A stretch of 64,000 bases of DNA from Flavobacteriaceae bacterium (GTDB lineage Bacteria; Bacteroidota; Bacteroidia; Flavobacteriales; Flavobacteriaceae). Under the pieces are notes generated by a model that was not told where the DNA came from, searched no databases, and saw nothing but the letters and a program-made list of their open reading frames with translations. The number at the start of each line of letters is the position of its first letter. The stretch's first letter is position 1. The DNA is taken from the NCBI GenBank assembly GCA_030835825.1, contig JAURRA010000028.1, forward strand, positions 29,297 through 93,296, given 5' to 3'. Shown here one piece after another: positions 1 to 8,640 of this stretch. The position numbers were made by a program, and so were the translations under genes.

Positions 1-16
1 CCTTAAACCCAGCGCG

Positions 17-526
17 ATGTACGCAATTGTAGAGATAGCAGGGCAACAATTCAAAGTTGTTAAAGACCAAAAAGTCTTTGTAAACCGTTTGGATTCTGAA
101 GAAGGCAACAAAGTCACTTTTGACAATGTGCTTCTTTTGGACGACAGTGGCAAAGTAACTTTAGGCGCCCCGGTTATAGATGGTGCTCAAGTGAGTGCTA
201 AAGTATTGAAACACTTACGCGGTGATAAAGTCATCGTGTTTAAAAAGAAACGTCGTAAAGGATACCGTGTTAAAAACGGTCACAGACAATCCTATACAGA
301 AATTCAGATCGACAACATTGTTGCCTCTGGTGCCAAACCAGCGGTATCAAAAACTGAAAAGGCTCCAGCAAAACCAGCTGCCAAGTCCAAGCAGGTTGAG
401 GACAAAGCGCCAGCTGTCGATTTGAGTAAAATGTCAGTTGCTGATTTGAAAGCTTTGGCAAAAGAAAAAGGTATTACAGGAATTTCGGCGATGAAAAAAG
501 CCGATTTAATTGCGGCCTTAAGCTAA
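17..526 (+). CDS. rplU: 50S ribosomal protein L21 with C-terminal extension
   Basis: Ribosomal protein L21, which binds 23S rRNA in the large subunit. Residues 1-103 are a normal L21 core, with the opening MYAIVEIAGQQFKV and a basic KKKRRKGYRVKNGHRQ stretch near residues 77-91. Usual L21 length is about 103 residues, whereas this protein has 169. A Lys/Ala/Pro-rich linker (104-134) leads to a short helical segment (136-169, MSVADLKALAKEKG...ADLIAAL) that resembles SAP, HeH or Rho-N type helix-extension-helix nucleic-acid-binding folds. It is followed 27 bases later by rpmA, the standard L21-L27 pair. Identity is certain; the role of the tail is inference. Confidence 0.97.
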   Translation: MYAIVEIAGQQFKVVKDQKVFVNRLDSEEGNKVTFDNVLLLDDSGKVTLGAPVIDGAQVSAKVLKHLRGDKVIVFKKKRRKGYRVKNGHRQSYTEIQIDNIVASGAKPAVSKTEKAPAKPAAKSKQVEDKAPAVDLSKMSVADLKALAKEKGITGISAMKKADLIAALS

Positions 527-553
527 ACCTAATCCATTTAAAAGACATAAATC

Positions 554-814
554 ATGGCACATAAAAAAGGAGTCGGTAGTTCTAAAAACGGTAGAGAATC
601 AGAATCGAAACGCTTAGGTGTTAAGATATTTGGAGGCCAAGCGGCTATCGCTGGCAATATTCTCATTCGCCAGCGCGGTACAGCTCATCACCCTGGTGAG
701 AATGTGTATGCGGGAAAAGACCACACGCTTCACGCGAGAGTTGACGGTATCGTCAAGTTTCAAAAGAAAAAAGACAATAAATCTTACGTATCAATTGTTC
801 CTTTTGAGGCCTAA
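554..814 (+). CDS. rpmA: 50S ribosomal protein L27
   Basis: Ribosomal protein L27, 86 residues, the usual length. It begins [24 protein letters not shown], the conserved flexible N-terminus that reaches toward the peptidyl-transferase centre, and carries the conserved [14 protein letters not shown] block. There is no Firmicutes-type N-terminal leader that would need protease cleavage. It is co-oriented with rplU and is followed by a strong intrinsic terminator, so the two genes form one transcript. Confidence 0.98.
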   Translation: MAHKKGVGSSKNGRESESKRLGVKIFGGQAAIAGNILIRQRGTAHHPGENVYAGKDHTLHARVDGIVKFQKKKDNKSYVSIVPFEA

Positions 815-833
815 TTGCTACTCAAATTTATTG

Positions 834-859
834 AAAGCCCCACTTGTGGGGCTTTTTTT
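834..859 (+). terminator. Intrinsic terminator of rplU-rpmA
   Basis: An 8-bp stem, AGCCCCAC paired with GTGGGGCT across a very short TT loop, is followed directly by a run of T. It lies 20 bases after the rpmA stop codon. This is a textbook rho-independent terminator. Confidence 0.93.
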
Positions 860-909
860 ATGCAAAAATCTTAAGATGATACCGGTGTATTTCATTGGAT
901 TATTAGGTG

Positions 910-917
910 TACCTTTG
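910..917 (+). promoter_or_regulatory. Promoter -7 box for the DEAD-box helicase gene
   Basis: TACCTTTG matches the Bacteroidota sigma-A -7 consensus TAnnTTTG and lies 60 bases before the helicase ATG. No clear TTTG -33 box is visible at the usual 19-base spacing. Confidence 0.6.
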
Positions 918-977
918 CCGCTTTAATAAGGGGAGGTCTTTTAATTGCATCTGATCGCTCTCAAAAAACCACTCTAA

Positions 978-2276
978 ATGTCATTTGACAAACTCGGATT
1001 ATCTCTTGAGCTACTAAAAGCAGTAGCTAAACAAGGTTACACAACACCCACTCCAATTCAAGAACAAGCCATTCCCCATGTATTATCGGGTTCGGACATG
1101 CTGGCTTCGGCCCAAACTGGAACTGGAAAAACAGCAAGTTTCACTTTGCCCATTTTACATATCCTTAGTAAAAACGAAATTAAAGGACGCCGTCAACCGC
1201 GTGCGCTGATTTTAACACCTACTCGAGAATTGGCAGCACAGGTTTCTAATAATTTGAGATCGTATGCACAGTTTACAAAATTGCGCTCAACGGTAATTTT
1301 TGGAGGTGTCAATCAAAACCCTCAGGTCAGAGCCCTTCAACAAGGACAAGACATTGTGATAGCAACTCCAGGTAGGCTACTCGATTTATACAATCAAAGA
1401 CATCTGTCACTTAAATCGATTTCTATGTTTGTGTTAGATGAGGCTGACAGAATGTTGGATATGGGTTTTTTAGGAGACATTAAAAAAATTATTTCACTGA
1501 TGCCGCCACAACGCCAGAATTTAATGTTTTCAGCAACCTTTTCTGGTGAAATCAAAAAACTAACTAAAGATATTCTAAATCAACCTGTTACTGTAGATGT
1601 GTCACCGCCCAATTCAACGGTAGAGTCTATTTCTCAAATGGGATATCGCGTTGATAAGTCAAAAAAGCGCGATTTACTTTTAAAATTGATTAATGATCAA
1701 AATTGGAATCAAGCGTTAGTTTTTTGTCGGACGAAGCATGGAGCTAATAATCTCAGCGAGCGTATTGAAAAGGAAGGCATTACCTCTGTAGCTATTCATG
1801 GTAATAAAAGTCAAGGTGCGCGGACTAAGGCCTTGGCCGATTTTAAGCGCAATAAAGTGAGAATTCTTGTCGCTACCGATATTGCTGCACGAGGGTTGGA
1901 TATTCCCTTATTACCTCATGTGGTTAATTTTGATTTACCAAATATATCGGAAGACTATGTTCATAGAATTGGACGTACAGGAAGAGCTGGCGCCGATGGT
2001 GTCGCTATTTCTTTTGTTAGTCCAGATGAAAACAACTACCTCCGAGGAATAGAAAGATTGATTGACTTTACTTTGCCCTTGGAAGAAATTGAAGGTTTTT
2101 ATACACCAAGAAAACCCTCGAAAAAGGCAATAGCCAGGGGAGAAGGGAAATCTGGTTCTAAATCAACTGGTTCTGGAAAAAACCCCTCGAGAAGTGGTCA
2201 CAAAGGTAAAGCCTCATCAACGACTACCTCAGAAACTAATTCCAAAGCACGTAAGCCTAAAAAACGCTGGTACTAG
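978..2276 (+). CDS. DEAD-box ATP-dependent RNA helicase (RhlE-like)
   Basis: Unwinds or remodels RNA duplexes using ATP. All helicase motifs are present: Q motif ([14 protein letters not shown], about 20-33), Walker A AQTGTGKT (45-52), PTRELAAQ (81-88), TPGR (about 130-133), DEAD (154-157), SAT (185-187), the [12 protein letters not shown] motif V and [10 protein letters not shown] motif VI. The last 60 or so residues are a basic Ser/Gly/Lys-rich tail typical of RhlE-type enzymes that bind RNA non-specifically. Its stop codon overlaps that of the convergent ahcY by 4 bases. Likely roles are ribosome assembly or mRNA turnover; the exact subfamily is inferred. Confidence 0.93.
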   Translation: MSFDKLGLSLELLKAVAKQGYTTPTPIQEQAIPHVLSGSDMLASAQTGTGKTASFTLPILHILSKNEIKGRRQPRALILTPTRELAAQVSNNLRSYAQFTKLRSTVIFGGVNQNPQVRALQQGQDIVIATPGRLLDLYNQRHLSLKSISMFVLDEADRMLDMGFLGDIKKIISLMPPQRQNLMFSATFSGEIKKLTKDILNQPVTVDVSPPNSTVESISQMGYRVDKSKKRDLLLKLINDQNWNQALVFCRTKHGANNLSERIEKEGITSVAIHGNKSQGARTKALADFKRNKVRILVATDIAARGLDIPLLPHVVNFDLPNISEDYVHRIGRTGRAGADGVAISFVSPDENNYLRGIERLIDFTLPLEEIEGFYTPRKPSKKAIARGEGKSGSKSTGSGKNPSRSGHKGKASSTTTSETNSKARKPKKRWY

Positions 2277-3589
2277 TATCTGTAGTAGTCTGGTTTAAAT
2301 GGACCTTCTGCTTTAACACCAATATAGGAAGCCTGCTCTGAACTCAATTTTTCGAGTTCGACACCAAGTTTTTCCAGATGTAGTTTAGCCACTTTTTCAT
2401 CCAGATGTTTGGGTAGCGTGTATACCTCGTTCTTGTAGTTTTTAGCATTTTTCCACAATTCTATTTGAGCTAACACCTGATTTGTAAATGAGTTGCTCAT
2501 TACAAAGCTGGGATGACCTGTGGCACACCCTAAATTGACCAATCGACCTTCAGCTAAAATGACAATATCTCTACCATTGATGGTATATTGATCGACTTGT
2601 GGTTTGATCTCCGATTTTGAGTGACCATGATTTTCGTTTAACCAAGCCATATCAATTTCATTGTCAAAATGACCAATGTTGCATACGACCGTTTTGTCTT
2701 TCATGGCTTCGAAGTGCCTTTGTAAAACAATGTCTTTATTTCCAGTAGCAGTGACAATAATGTCTGCATTACGGACAACGGAGTCTAGTTTTTTAACTTC
2801 ATAACCATCCATAGCTGCTTGAAGGGCACAGATAGGGTCAATTTCTGTCACAGTAACAATACTACCTGCTCCTCTGAACGAGGCAGCAGTGCCTTTGCCG
2901 ACATCGCCATAGCCACAAACAACAACTCGTTTTCCGGCCAACATCAAATCTGTTGCACGTCGAATGGCATCGACGGCACTTTCTCTACAGCCGTATTTAT
3001 TATCAAATTTACTTTTCGTAACAGAGTCATTGACATTGATGGCCGGCATAGGCAGAGTGCCATGGGCCATGCGTTCATATAAACGGTGAACACCTGTAGT
3101 TGTTTCTTCAGACAAGCCATTAATCCCATGGACAAGCTCTGAGTAGTGGTCAAAAACCATATTGGTCAAATCACCACCATCATCTAAAATCAAATTGAGA
3201 GGTGCTCTGTCTTCACCGAAAAACAGGGTTTGTTCAATACACCATTCAAATTCTTCTTCAGTCATACCTTTCCAGGCATATACTGGTATTCCAGCGGCGG
3301 CAATAGCTGCGGCAGCGTGATCTTGAGTGGAGAAAATATTACAAGAACTCCAAGTAACCTGGGCTCCCAGGGCAACCAATGTTTCGATCAATACAGCTGT
3401 TTGAATGGTCATGTGCAGGCATCCTGCGATCCGAGCACCAGCAAGCGGCTGGGACGGACCATATTCTCGACGAAGTTCCATCAAGCCCGGCATTTCGGCT
3501 TCTGCCAAAGTAATTTCTTTACGACCCCAATCGGCCAAGGACATGTCTTTGACTTTAAATGGTACAAAGGATACTGTTTTAGTGCTCAT
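2273..3589 (-). CDS. ahcY: Adenosylhomocysteinase
   Basis: Hydrolyses S-adenosylhomocysteine to adenosine and homocysteine, clearing the product inhibitor of SAM-dependent methyltransferases. The 438-residue protein starts [26 protein letters not shown] and ends in the conserved KPDYYRY. The NAD-binding motif [17 protein letters not shown] and the catalytic-site segment around [17 protein letters not shown] are present. A longer frame exists upstream, but the conserved N-terminus and a -7 box at 3620-3627 support this ATG. It is a single gene, convergent with the helicase and divergent from the phosphopantetheinyl transferase. Confidence 0.96.
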   Translation of the reverse strand: MSTKTVSFVPFKVKDMSLADWGRKEITLAEAEMPGLMELRREYGPSQPLAGARIAGCLHMTIQTAVLIETLVALGAQVTWSSCNIFSTQDHAAAAIAAAGIPVYAWKGMTEEEFEWCIEQTLFFGEDRAPLNLILDDGGDLTNMVFDHYSELVHGINGLSEETTTGVHRLYERMAHGTLPMPAINVNDSVTKSKFDNKYGCRESAVDAIRRATDLMLAGKRVVVCGYGDVGKGTAASFRGAGSIVTVTEIDPICALQAAMDGYEVKKLDSVVRNADIIVTATGNKDIVLQRHFEAMKDKTVVCNIGHFDNEIDMAWLNENHGHSKSEIKPQVDQYTINGRDIVILAEGRLVNLGCATGHPSFVMSNSFTNQVLAQIELWKNAKNYKNEVYTLPKHLDEKVAKLHLEKLGVELEKLSSEQASYIGVKAEGPFKPDYYRY

Positions 3590-3619
3590 AAGATTATATT
3601 TGTCTTTTAAATCGCTGAG

Positions 3620-3627
3620 CAAAAATA
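3620..3627 (-). promoter_or_regulatory. Promoter -7 box for ahcY
   Basis: On the minus strand this reads TATTTTTG, a match to TAnnTTTG, 30 bases upstream of the chosen ahcY ATG. It places the transcript start inside the longer open frame and so argues against the upstream start. Confidence 0.6.
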
Positions 3628-3648
3628 CGCATTCCAAACAAAACGACC

Positions 3649-4275
3649 TTGCCATTATTCAAATCCATTAAGGTAAATTCTGAAACTGCTGTACACATTT
3701 GGATGATTACAGAAGCTGCTGACGAACTTCAAGCCAATCTGGTTTTGACCCCAAAGAGTGGAATTCGTTTAGCAGGCATGAGAAACCTCATCCACCGCTG
3801 TGGATTTCTCAGTGTTCGGCATTTGTTGGCAATCGAAAATTACTTTGATGCCGATTTGATCTATGATGACTCGGGCAAACCTCACTTGAGCGATGGTCGC
3901 TATATTTCGATTACCCATTCTTTTGACTATGCCGCAATCATTGTCAGCGATAAACCAGTAGGTATTGATATTGAAAGGGTTAGATCCAAAATTGTTAAGA
4001 TAGCAACGAAATTTATCGGTTCGGAATGGGATTATCTGGATCAAGAGAGTGATCAATTTGTCCGTCAATTAACTGCTATTTGGTGCGCCAAGGAGTCCTT
4101 GTATAAGCTGTTAGCTATCCCTGGTTTGAGCTTTAAGAATCATCTGCAAATCCCGCCCTTCTTACTCACCGACCATTCACTAATGGGAGAGTGTCATTAC
4201 GATGCTGTTTTGCAGCAGTACCAATTAGCACATTTGTCTCTTGGAGATTATCATTGTGCGTTTATCATCAGCTAG
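3649..4275 (+). CDS. 4'-phosphopantetheinyl transferase superfamily protein
   Basis: Transfers the phosphopantetheine arm of CoA onto a serine of a carrier protein, converting apo-ACP to holo-ACP. The Mg-binding motif VGIDIERVR and the downstream [10 protein letters not shown] (W-x-x-KE-x-x-x-K) are characteristic of Sfp/AcpT-type enzymes, as is the [11 protein letters not shown] segment. Length is 208 residues. The start is TTG: the homologous N-terminus (MPLFKSI) begins exactly there and no ATG or GTG fits. It is divergent from ahcY. The carrier protein target is not visible here. Confidence 0.88.
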   Translation: MPLFKSIKVNSETAVHIWMITEAADELQANLVLTPKSGIRLAGMRNLIHRCGFLSVRHLLAIENYFDADLIYDDSGKPHLSDGRYISITHSFDYAAIIVSDKPVGIDIERVRSKIVKIATKFIGSEWDYLDQESDQFVRQLTAIWCAKESLYKLLAIPGLSFKNHLQIPPFLLTDHSLMGECHYDAVLQQYQLAHLSLGDYHCAFIIS

Positions 4276-4292
4276 TGCTACCCTATAAAGTG

Positions 4293-4300
4293 TATATTTG
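4293..4300 (+). promoter_or_regulatory. Promoter -7 box for pnuC
   Basis: TATATTTG matches TAnnTTTG perfectly and lies 26 bases before the pnuC ATG. Confidence 0.65.
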
Positions 4301-4325
4301 CTCGACATTAAAATAATCTATAACA

Positions 4326-4958
4326 ATGACTCAGGTCATCGATTTTTTTATTGAGCCCTATGTGGGACGTTCAACCAGTCTAATTCTACTCGAAGTGGTA
4401 GCGTTTGTCTTTGGCATTGCTAGTGTGGTTTATGCCAAGCAGGCCAATGTTTTGGTATATCCTACAGGACTTGTTGCTACCATTATTACGGTCTATCTGT
4501 TGTTTTTGGCAGAACTGATGGGGGATATGATGATGAACTTCTATTATTCCATTATGAGTATTTACGGTTGGTGGAACTGGTCGAGACGGCAAAACAACCA
4601 ATTGGCAGTTGCGGTGTCTAGAACCAATACCAAGGAGAAAATGATAGGTGTAGCCATGTTTATTGCCACTGTTGTGATTACTTCTGTCGTATATCTGGGT
4701 AGTAATGTTGCTATTGGTCCAACCAACTATATCGATATTTTTACCTCTGGATTATTTTTTACGGCCATGTGGTACATGGCCAACAAAAAACTAGAAAATT
4801 GGACCCTTTGGATAATTGCGGATATTATTACGGTTCCGCTTTACCTCTATAGAGGATGGGGCTTTTTGTCACTACAATATTTAATTTTTACCATTTTGGC
4901 TATTCAAGGCTATCGTGCATGGAAGAAACAATTGAGCAACAGGCTTCAGACTGCCTAA
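4326..4958 (+). CDS. pnuC: PnuC-family vitamin transporter (nicotinamide riboside or thiamine)
   Basis: Inner-membrane facilitator of the PnuC/SWEET-like family, 210 residues with about seven hydrophobic segments. The family signature is visible in the aromatic NFYYSIMSIYGWWNWSRR block (about residues 76-93) and the late WTLWIIADIITVPLYLYRG segment. PnuC proteins move nicotinamide riboside, while the related PnuT group moves thiamine. The next gene is an overlapping NadR-like kinase, which would trap the substrate by phosphorylation. A TPP riboswitch and its TonB receptor lie about 0.9 kb downstream, so thiamine is a real alternative substrate. Family assignment is firm, substrate is not. Confidence 0.88.
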   Translation: MTQVIDFFIEPYVGRSTSLILLEVVAFVFGIASVVYAKQANVLVYPTGLVATIITVYLLFLAELMGDMMMNFYYSIMSIYGWWNWSRRQNNQLAVAVSRTNTKEKMIGVAMFIATVVITSVVYLGSNVAIGPTNYIDIFTSGLFFTAMWYMANKKLENWTLWIIADIITVPLYLYRGWGFLSLQYLIFTILAIQGYRAWKKQLSNRLQTA

Positions 4959-5485
4959 AGGTAGTTTTATTTGGCCCAGAATCGACAGGAAAAACTACCT
5001 TGTCACAGCAGTTAGCAGCGCATTACCAAACCCCATGGGTGCCCGAATTTGCGCGAGATTATTTGCAAGAAAAATGGGATCGGGAACAAAAGTCCTGCGA
5101 GCCAAAGGATCTGATGCCCATTGCAGTAGGGCAGATGGCTCTCGAAAATAAACTGGCACAACAAGCTGATAAAATCTTGATTTGCGATACGGACTTGCTC
5201 GAAACTAAGGTTTACTCTGAAACCTACTACGATGGGTTTTGTCCCGAGCCCATTGCCAAAGCAGCCCTGTCTCACCAATACGATTTGTATTTTTTGACCG
5301 ACATCGACGTGCCTTGGGAAGCTGATGACCTGCGCGATCGGCCGCTGTTCAGACACGCCATGTTCGAAGCCTTTAAAGCTACTCTAGACCGTTACCAAAA
5401 GCCTTACATCCTGCTAACAGGCTCCAAGGAAGTGCGATTCGAAACCGCGGTTAAGGCGATAGAGGCTTTGATGGATAAATTCTAA
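4919..5485 (+). CDS. NadR/nicotinamide-riboside-kinase-like ATPase
   Basis: P-loop kinase of the NadR C-terminal (ribosylnicotinamide kinase) type, 188 residues. The Walker A motif is GPESTGKTT close to the N-terminus, followed by VPEFARDY, ICDTDLLETKVYSE and the DDLRDRP lid segment typical of the family. The ATG at 4919 sits inside the 3' end of pnuC (40-base overlap), implying translational coupling. A longer frame from 4856 is rejected because it adds sequence unlike the family. It should phosphorylate the vitamin imported by the upstream transporter: nicotinamide riboside by family, possibly thiamine by context. Confidence 0.85.
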   Translation: MEETIEQQASDCLKVVLFGPESTGKTTLSQQLAAHYQTPWVPEFARDYLQEKWDREQKSCEPKDLMPIAVGQMALENKLAQQADKILICDTDLLETKVYSETYYDGFCPEPIAKAALSHQYDLYFLTDIDVPWEADDLRDRPLFRHAMFEAFKATLDRYQKPYILLTGSKEVRFETAVKAIEALMDKF

Positions 5486-5537
5486 ATTATTGTCTGGATA
5501 TTAAAGGACATCGGTTAGTGACGGTTCTAAGGTTGTC

Positions 5538-5642
5538 TTATTTGGATTCTTGATGAAGGTCTAACAGGACGTCTTTACCTTGACATTGAGCGAACATCAA
5601 TAAAACAGCCATACTCGCAACGTATCGAAAGATTGTTTTCAT
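5538..5642 (-). CDS. Possible very small lipoprotein (34 residues)
   Basis: A short ATG-to-TAA frame encodes a basic N-terminus (MKTIFRYV), a hydrophobic core and a lipobox-like MFAQC followed by QGKDVLLDLHQESK. The signal peptide ends at Cys19 or so, leaving only about 15 mature residues. The frame sits alone in the otherwise empty gap between the NadR-like kinase and the TPP riboswitch. It could be a genuine micro-lipoprotein, a truncated lipoprotein remnant, or chance. No family is recognised. Confidence 0.4.
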   Translation of the reverse strand: MKTIFRYVASMAVLLMFAQCQGKDVLLDLHQESK

Positions 5643-5810
5643 GAAAGGAGCATTTGAGGGTTTGATTTATATAAAGTTCAAAATGGATATTGAGACATGC
5701 AACTGGTGTTAGTAAGCGCTGGTCATTTCCGGCTGAAATGATCCTAAAAGGCTATAAATGAATTATTTATTGATATCATATAAAAAGCAAAACACCAATT
5801 AAAAAAAACC

Positions 5811-5818
5811 TATATTTG
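5811..5818 (+). promoter_or_regulatory. Promoter -7 box for the TPP riboswitch transcript
   Basis: TATATTTG matches TAnnTTTG. It ends 4-5 bases before the first base of the riboswitch, so the transcript would start at the aptamer itself. Confidence 0.7.
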
Positions 5819-5821
5819 TGC

Positions 5822-5896
5822 CGTTCTCAAAAGGGGTGCCAAAAGCGGCTGAGATCATACCCATTGAACCTAGAACAGATAATGCTGTTTAGGAAA
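5822..5896 (+). promoter_or_regulatory. TPP (THI-box) riboswitch
   Basis: The thiamine-pyrophosphate aptamer core is readable in order: GGGGTGCC (5833-5840), GGCTGAGAT (5847-5855), ACCC then GAACC (5866-5870), GATAATGC (5878-5885) and a closing AGGAAA. These match the conserved bases of the THI element. The receptor ATG follows about 75 bases later; the expression platform lies between. No strong terminator hairpin was recognised there, so translational control is as likely as transcriptional. Excess thiamine pyrophosphate should shut off the receptor. Confidence 0.95.
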
Positions 5897-5972
5897 TTTT
5901 TGTTAAACCAGAGGCGCTAAGGCGCATCACAACTTGGAGTAATTCCCCTTTATTATTCTGTTTGATCAAAAC

Positions 5973-8138
5973 ATGAATACCAAACAAATCCTTTTAATTG
6001 CTGGTATATTACTGCCAGCACTAGCCTTGGCTCAACAGCCTCAAGATTCCTTAACAATTCAAAATTTAGAACCTGTTTTGCTGCGATCAATCAAAGTAAA
6101 ACCCACAGCACCTATCGCACATACCAATGTGACAAAAGCTGAATTGGTGTCACGCAATTTAGGTCAAGATCTGCCCTATTTGCTCAATGACTTGCCTTCG
6201 GTGGTTATCACGAGTGATGCAGGGGCTGGGATAGGTTACACGGGCTTGAGAGTGCGCGGGGTGAGCGCACAGTCTACCAATATTACCATCAATGGGATTC
6301 CCTACAACGACGCAGAATCCTTGGGCACCTATTGGGTTGACCTTCCTGATTTTGCTTCGTCCGTGGAGCAGTTGCAACTGCAAAGAGGAGTGGGTGCTTC
6401 GACCATGGGTACAGGTGCCTTTGGCGCAAGTATCGCCATTCAAACCGAACAACAATCCGAGCTAGCCTTCGCTGAAATGTCACATAGCGCGGGAAGTTTT
6501 AACACCTTCAAACACACCTTGAAGTTTGCCACAGGCCTTATTAATGAACGTTTGTCTTTTTCGGGTCGTGCTTCAAAAATCAATTCAGATGGGTATATCG
6601 ATCGCGCCAGTGCCGATCTCAAGTCCTATTTTATCCAAGGGGATTATCAAACAGCGCAAACTGCACTTAAAGCCATCGCTTTTGGAGGTCATGAGCGCAC
6701 CTATCAAGCCTGGTATGGTATCGATCCAGACACTTATGCGAGTCATCCTACTTTCAATTATGCCGGTATTTTCACCGATGCCAATGGAAATCTGCAATTC
6801 TATGAAGATCAAGTAGATGACTACCAACAAGATCACCACCAATTGCACTGGCAAGAGAAATGGAATGCTGTTTGGTCAACCCAATTGAGTCTGAATTATA
6901 CCAAAGGACGCGGCTATTATGAGGAATACAAAGAAGACGATGACTTGTCAAATTATGGTTTTCAAAGTAATATGGAATCGACTAGTGATGTGGTACGCCG
7001 TCGCTGGTTGGATAACGATTTTTATGTAGCAAGCCTATCGGCAAGCCGACTGAAAAAGGACTCTGAGTGGCTCTTTGGGTTGTTTTACAGTCATTATAAA
7101 GGCGATCATTTTGGAGAAGTGGTTTGGACTTCGGAAGCGGTTAGTACGTTGCCTGGGCAACAGTATTATTTGGGTCAAGGGGTGAAAAATGAGTGGAGTG
7201 GGTTTGGCAAATTGACAAAAGACCTGGGACAAACTTGGCAGATATTTGCAGATACCCAATGGCGCTTTGTGGACTATACAACCTTGGGGTTGAATTCAGA
7301 TCGCTTGCCATTTGAAGTGGCGGTGTCCTATCATTTTTTCAATCCTAAACTTGGCACCACTTACCAACTCAATCCGGACAGCAATATCTATGCCTCTGTA
7401 TCACGCGCCAATCGTGAGCCAGCGCGCTCTGATTTTGAAAATAACCCAGAGGTGAAACCCGAAAGATTGACTGATTTTGAGCTTGGATGGCGTTATACTA
7501 AAAAGCGATCAACATTGAAGTTAAATGCCTTTTATATGGCCTATGAAGAACAACTGGTACTCACAGGAAATATTGATAACAATGGTACCCCAATCCGAGA
7601 TAACAGCGGAAAAAGCTATCGTACGGGATTAGAATTATCGGCCAAAACCACATGGAGTCAAAGACTTCAAATGTTAACCAATTTAACTTGGAGCTCTAAT
7701 CAAACTCAAGAAACAATCGCTTCTTTTAATGGGACCTTAACCAACTTTGGCAAGCGCGATTTGACCTTTTCTCCAGAATGGGTAGGAAGCAATAGATTGA
7801 GTTATAAAGTCAATCAAAAATTAGAAGTCAATTGGTTTTCTAAGTTGGTCAGTGAGCAATTCATGAGCGATATCAACGCGCCTATTTCTAAATTGGCAGG
7901 CTATTTTTTAAATGATCTAGGGATCAGTTATGTCTTATCACCATCGAGGATTGTTAGCAGTATGCGATTTGACGTATTAGTGAATAATATATTGAATGTT
8001 AAATACATATCTAAAGGTTATTACTACTCCTATGATGATGATTATTCAAATCCAGAGGTTGTCCAAACCATTGAAGGTATAGGTTATTACCCTCAGGCTG
8101 GAACCAACATATTGGCGGGTGTTACTTTGAGGTTCTAA
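5973..8138 (+). CDS. TonB-dependent outer-membrane receptor under TPP control, probable thiamine uptake
   Basis: Outer-membrane beta-barrel receptor of 721 residues. A Sec signal peptide (MNTKQILLIAGILLPALALA) precedes a plug domain with LVSRNLGQDLPYLLNDLPSV, the RVRG segment and a GTGAFGASI motif. The rest is a barrel ending in an aromatic VTLRF terminus, a typical BamA-recognised ending. The TPP riboswitch directly upstream points to thiamine or a thiamine precursor as substrate; this is a standard inference for Bacteroidota receptors with THI boxes. Unlike SusC there is no carboxypeptidase-like N-terminal domain, and no SusD follows. It is convergent with and overlaps the next lipoprotein gene by 4 bases. 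Confidence 0.9.
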   Translation: MNTKQILLIAGILLPALALAQQPQDSLTIQNLEPVLLRSIKVKPTAPIAHTNVTKAELVSRNLGQDLPYLLNDLPSVVITSDAGAGIGYTGLRVRGVSAQSTNITINGIPYNDAESLGTYWVDLPDFASSVEQLQLQRGVGASTMGTGAFGASIAIQTEQQSELAFAEMSHSAGSFNTFKHTLKFATGLINERLSFSGRASKINSDGYIDRASADLKSYFIQGDYQTAQTALKAIAFGGHERTYQAWYGIDPDTYASHPTFNYAGIFTDANGNLQFYEDQVDDYQQDHHQLHWQEKWNAVWSTQLSLNYTKGRGYYEEYKEDDDLSNYGFQSNMESTSDVVRRRWLDNDFYVASLSASRLKKDSEWLFGLFYSHYKGDHFGEVVWTSEAVSTLPGQQYYLGQGVKNEWSGFGKLTKDLGQTWQIFADTQWRFVDYTTLGLNSDRLPFEVAVSYHFFNPKLGTTYQLNPDSNIYASVSRANREPARSDFENNPEVKPERLTDFELGWRYTKKRSTLKLNAFYMAYEEQLVLTGNIDNNGTPIRDNSGKSYRTGLELSAKTTWSQRLQMLTNLTWSSNQTQETIASFNGTLTNFGKRDLTFSPEWVGSNRLSYKVNQKLEVNWFSKLVSEQFMSDINAPISKLAGYFLNDLGISYVLSPSRIVSSMRFDVLVNNILNVKYISKGYYYSYDDDYSNPEVVQTIEGIGYYPQAGTNILAGVTLRF

Positions 8139-8569
8139 TTGGAAATATAGAGTGTATTTCCCGATCTGGTAACAGGATAACTTTTAAGTGCACATCTCAG
8201 GCTCGGATTTTCCATGGGTTGGCCAGTAAAAAGACTGTAAGTATTGCCATCATCGCAACCGCAGACACCCAAGACACCGTCAATAGTCAGAGTTCCACAA
8301 TTGCTGGGAATATGGTTAGGATCGGCAGCGTCCCAAGCCAAATAGCCAGTGCCAACGTTAACAACTATTAGCCCCGAATTGGCTGTGCTGGGCACAAAAA
8401 CGGCATTACTGGTAAAGAGTAAATTACTATACTGGGGTAAATTCATATTAACCACTTCATTGACTCCAATATTGAGGAGATAATTACAGCTAGGATCTAT
8501 ACTGTCTTTTTTACGACAGGCTTGTGTGAGGAGCAATAAAAATACCAACGATAGAGCGGTCGATTTCAT
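8135..8569 (-). CDS. Lipoprotein with degenerate Rieske-like fold
   Basis: A 144-residue lipoprotein with signal peptide and lipobox LTQAC (Cys18). The C-terminal half runs through AWDAADPNH, SNCGTL, CGCDDGNTYSLFTGQP and LKSYPVTRSGNTLYISN. This order resembles the Rieske ferredoxin-like fold, but the paired CxH and CxxH cluster ligands are not intact, so an iron-sulphur centre is doubtful. The likely location is the periplasmic side of a membrane. Function is unknown. The fold assignment is by eye and moderately uncertain. Confidence 0.75.
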   Translation of the reverse strand: MKSTALSLVFLLLLTQACRKKDSIDPSCNYLLNIGVNEVVNMNLPQYSNLLFTSNAVFVPSTANSGLIVVNVGTGYLAWDAADPNHIPSNCGTLTIDGVLGVCGCDDGNTYSLFTGQPMENPSLRCALKSYPVTRSGNTLYISN

Positions 8570-8626
8570 GAAATTATCTTAATAGGTCTAAAATTACACT
8601 AAAAAGCTTAGAATCATATTTTTTTA

Positions 8627-8634
8627 TAACTTTG
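8627..8634 (+). promoter_or_regulatory. Promoter -7 box for the greA leader
   Basis: TAACTTTG matches TAnnTTTG. The predicted start would be near 8641, exactly where a perfect hairpin begins, giving greA a leader of about 145 bases. Confidence 0.6.
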
Positions 8635-8640
8635 CGTAGG

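Noticed and set aside
2819..3610. Plus-strand open frames opposite ahcY
   Set aside because: They lie entirely within the coding frame of a well-recognised enzyme and have no conserved motifs.
3590..3655. N-terminal extension of AhcY to 3655
   Set aside because: The added residues are not seen in the family, and a -7 promoter box lies inside this stretch, so the ATG at 3589 is the better start.
5538..5810. A second riboswitch or a larger gene in the gap before the TPP riboswitch
   Set aside because: Only the 34-residue frame and the promoter were found; no further conserved core motif was seen.
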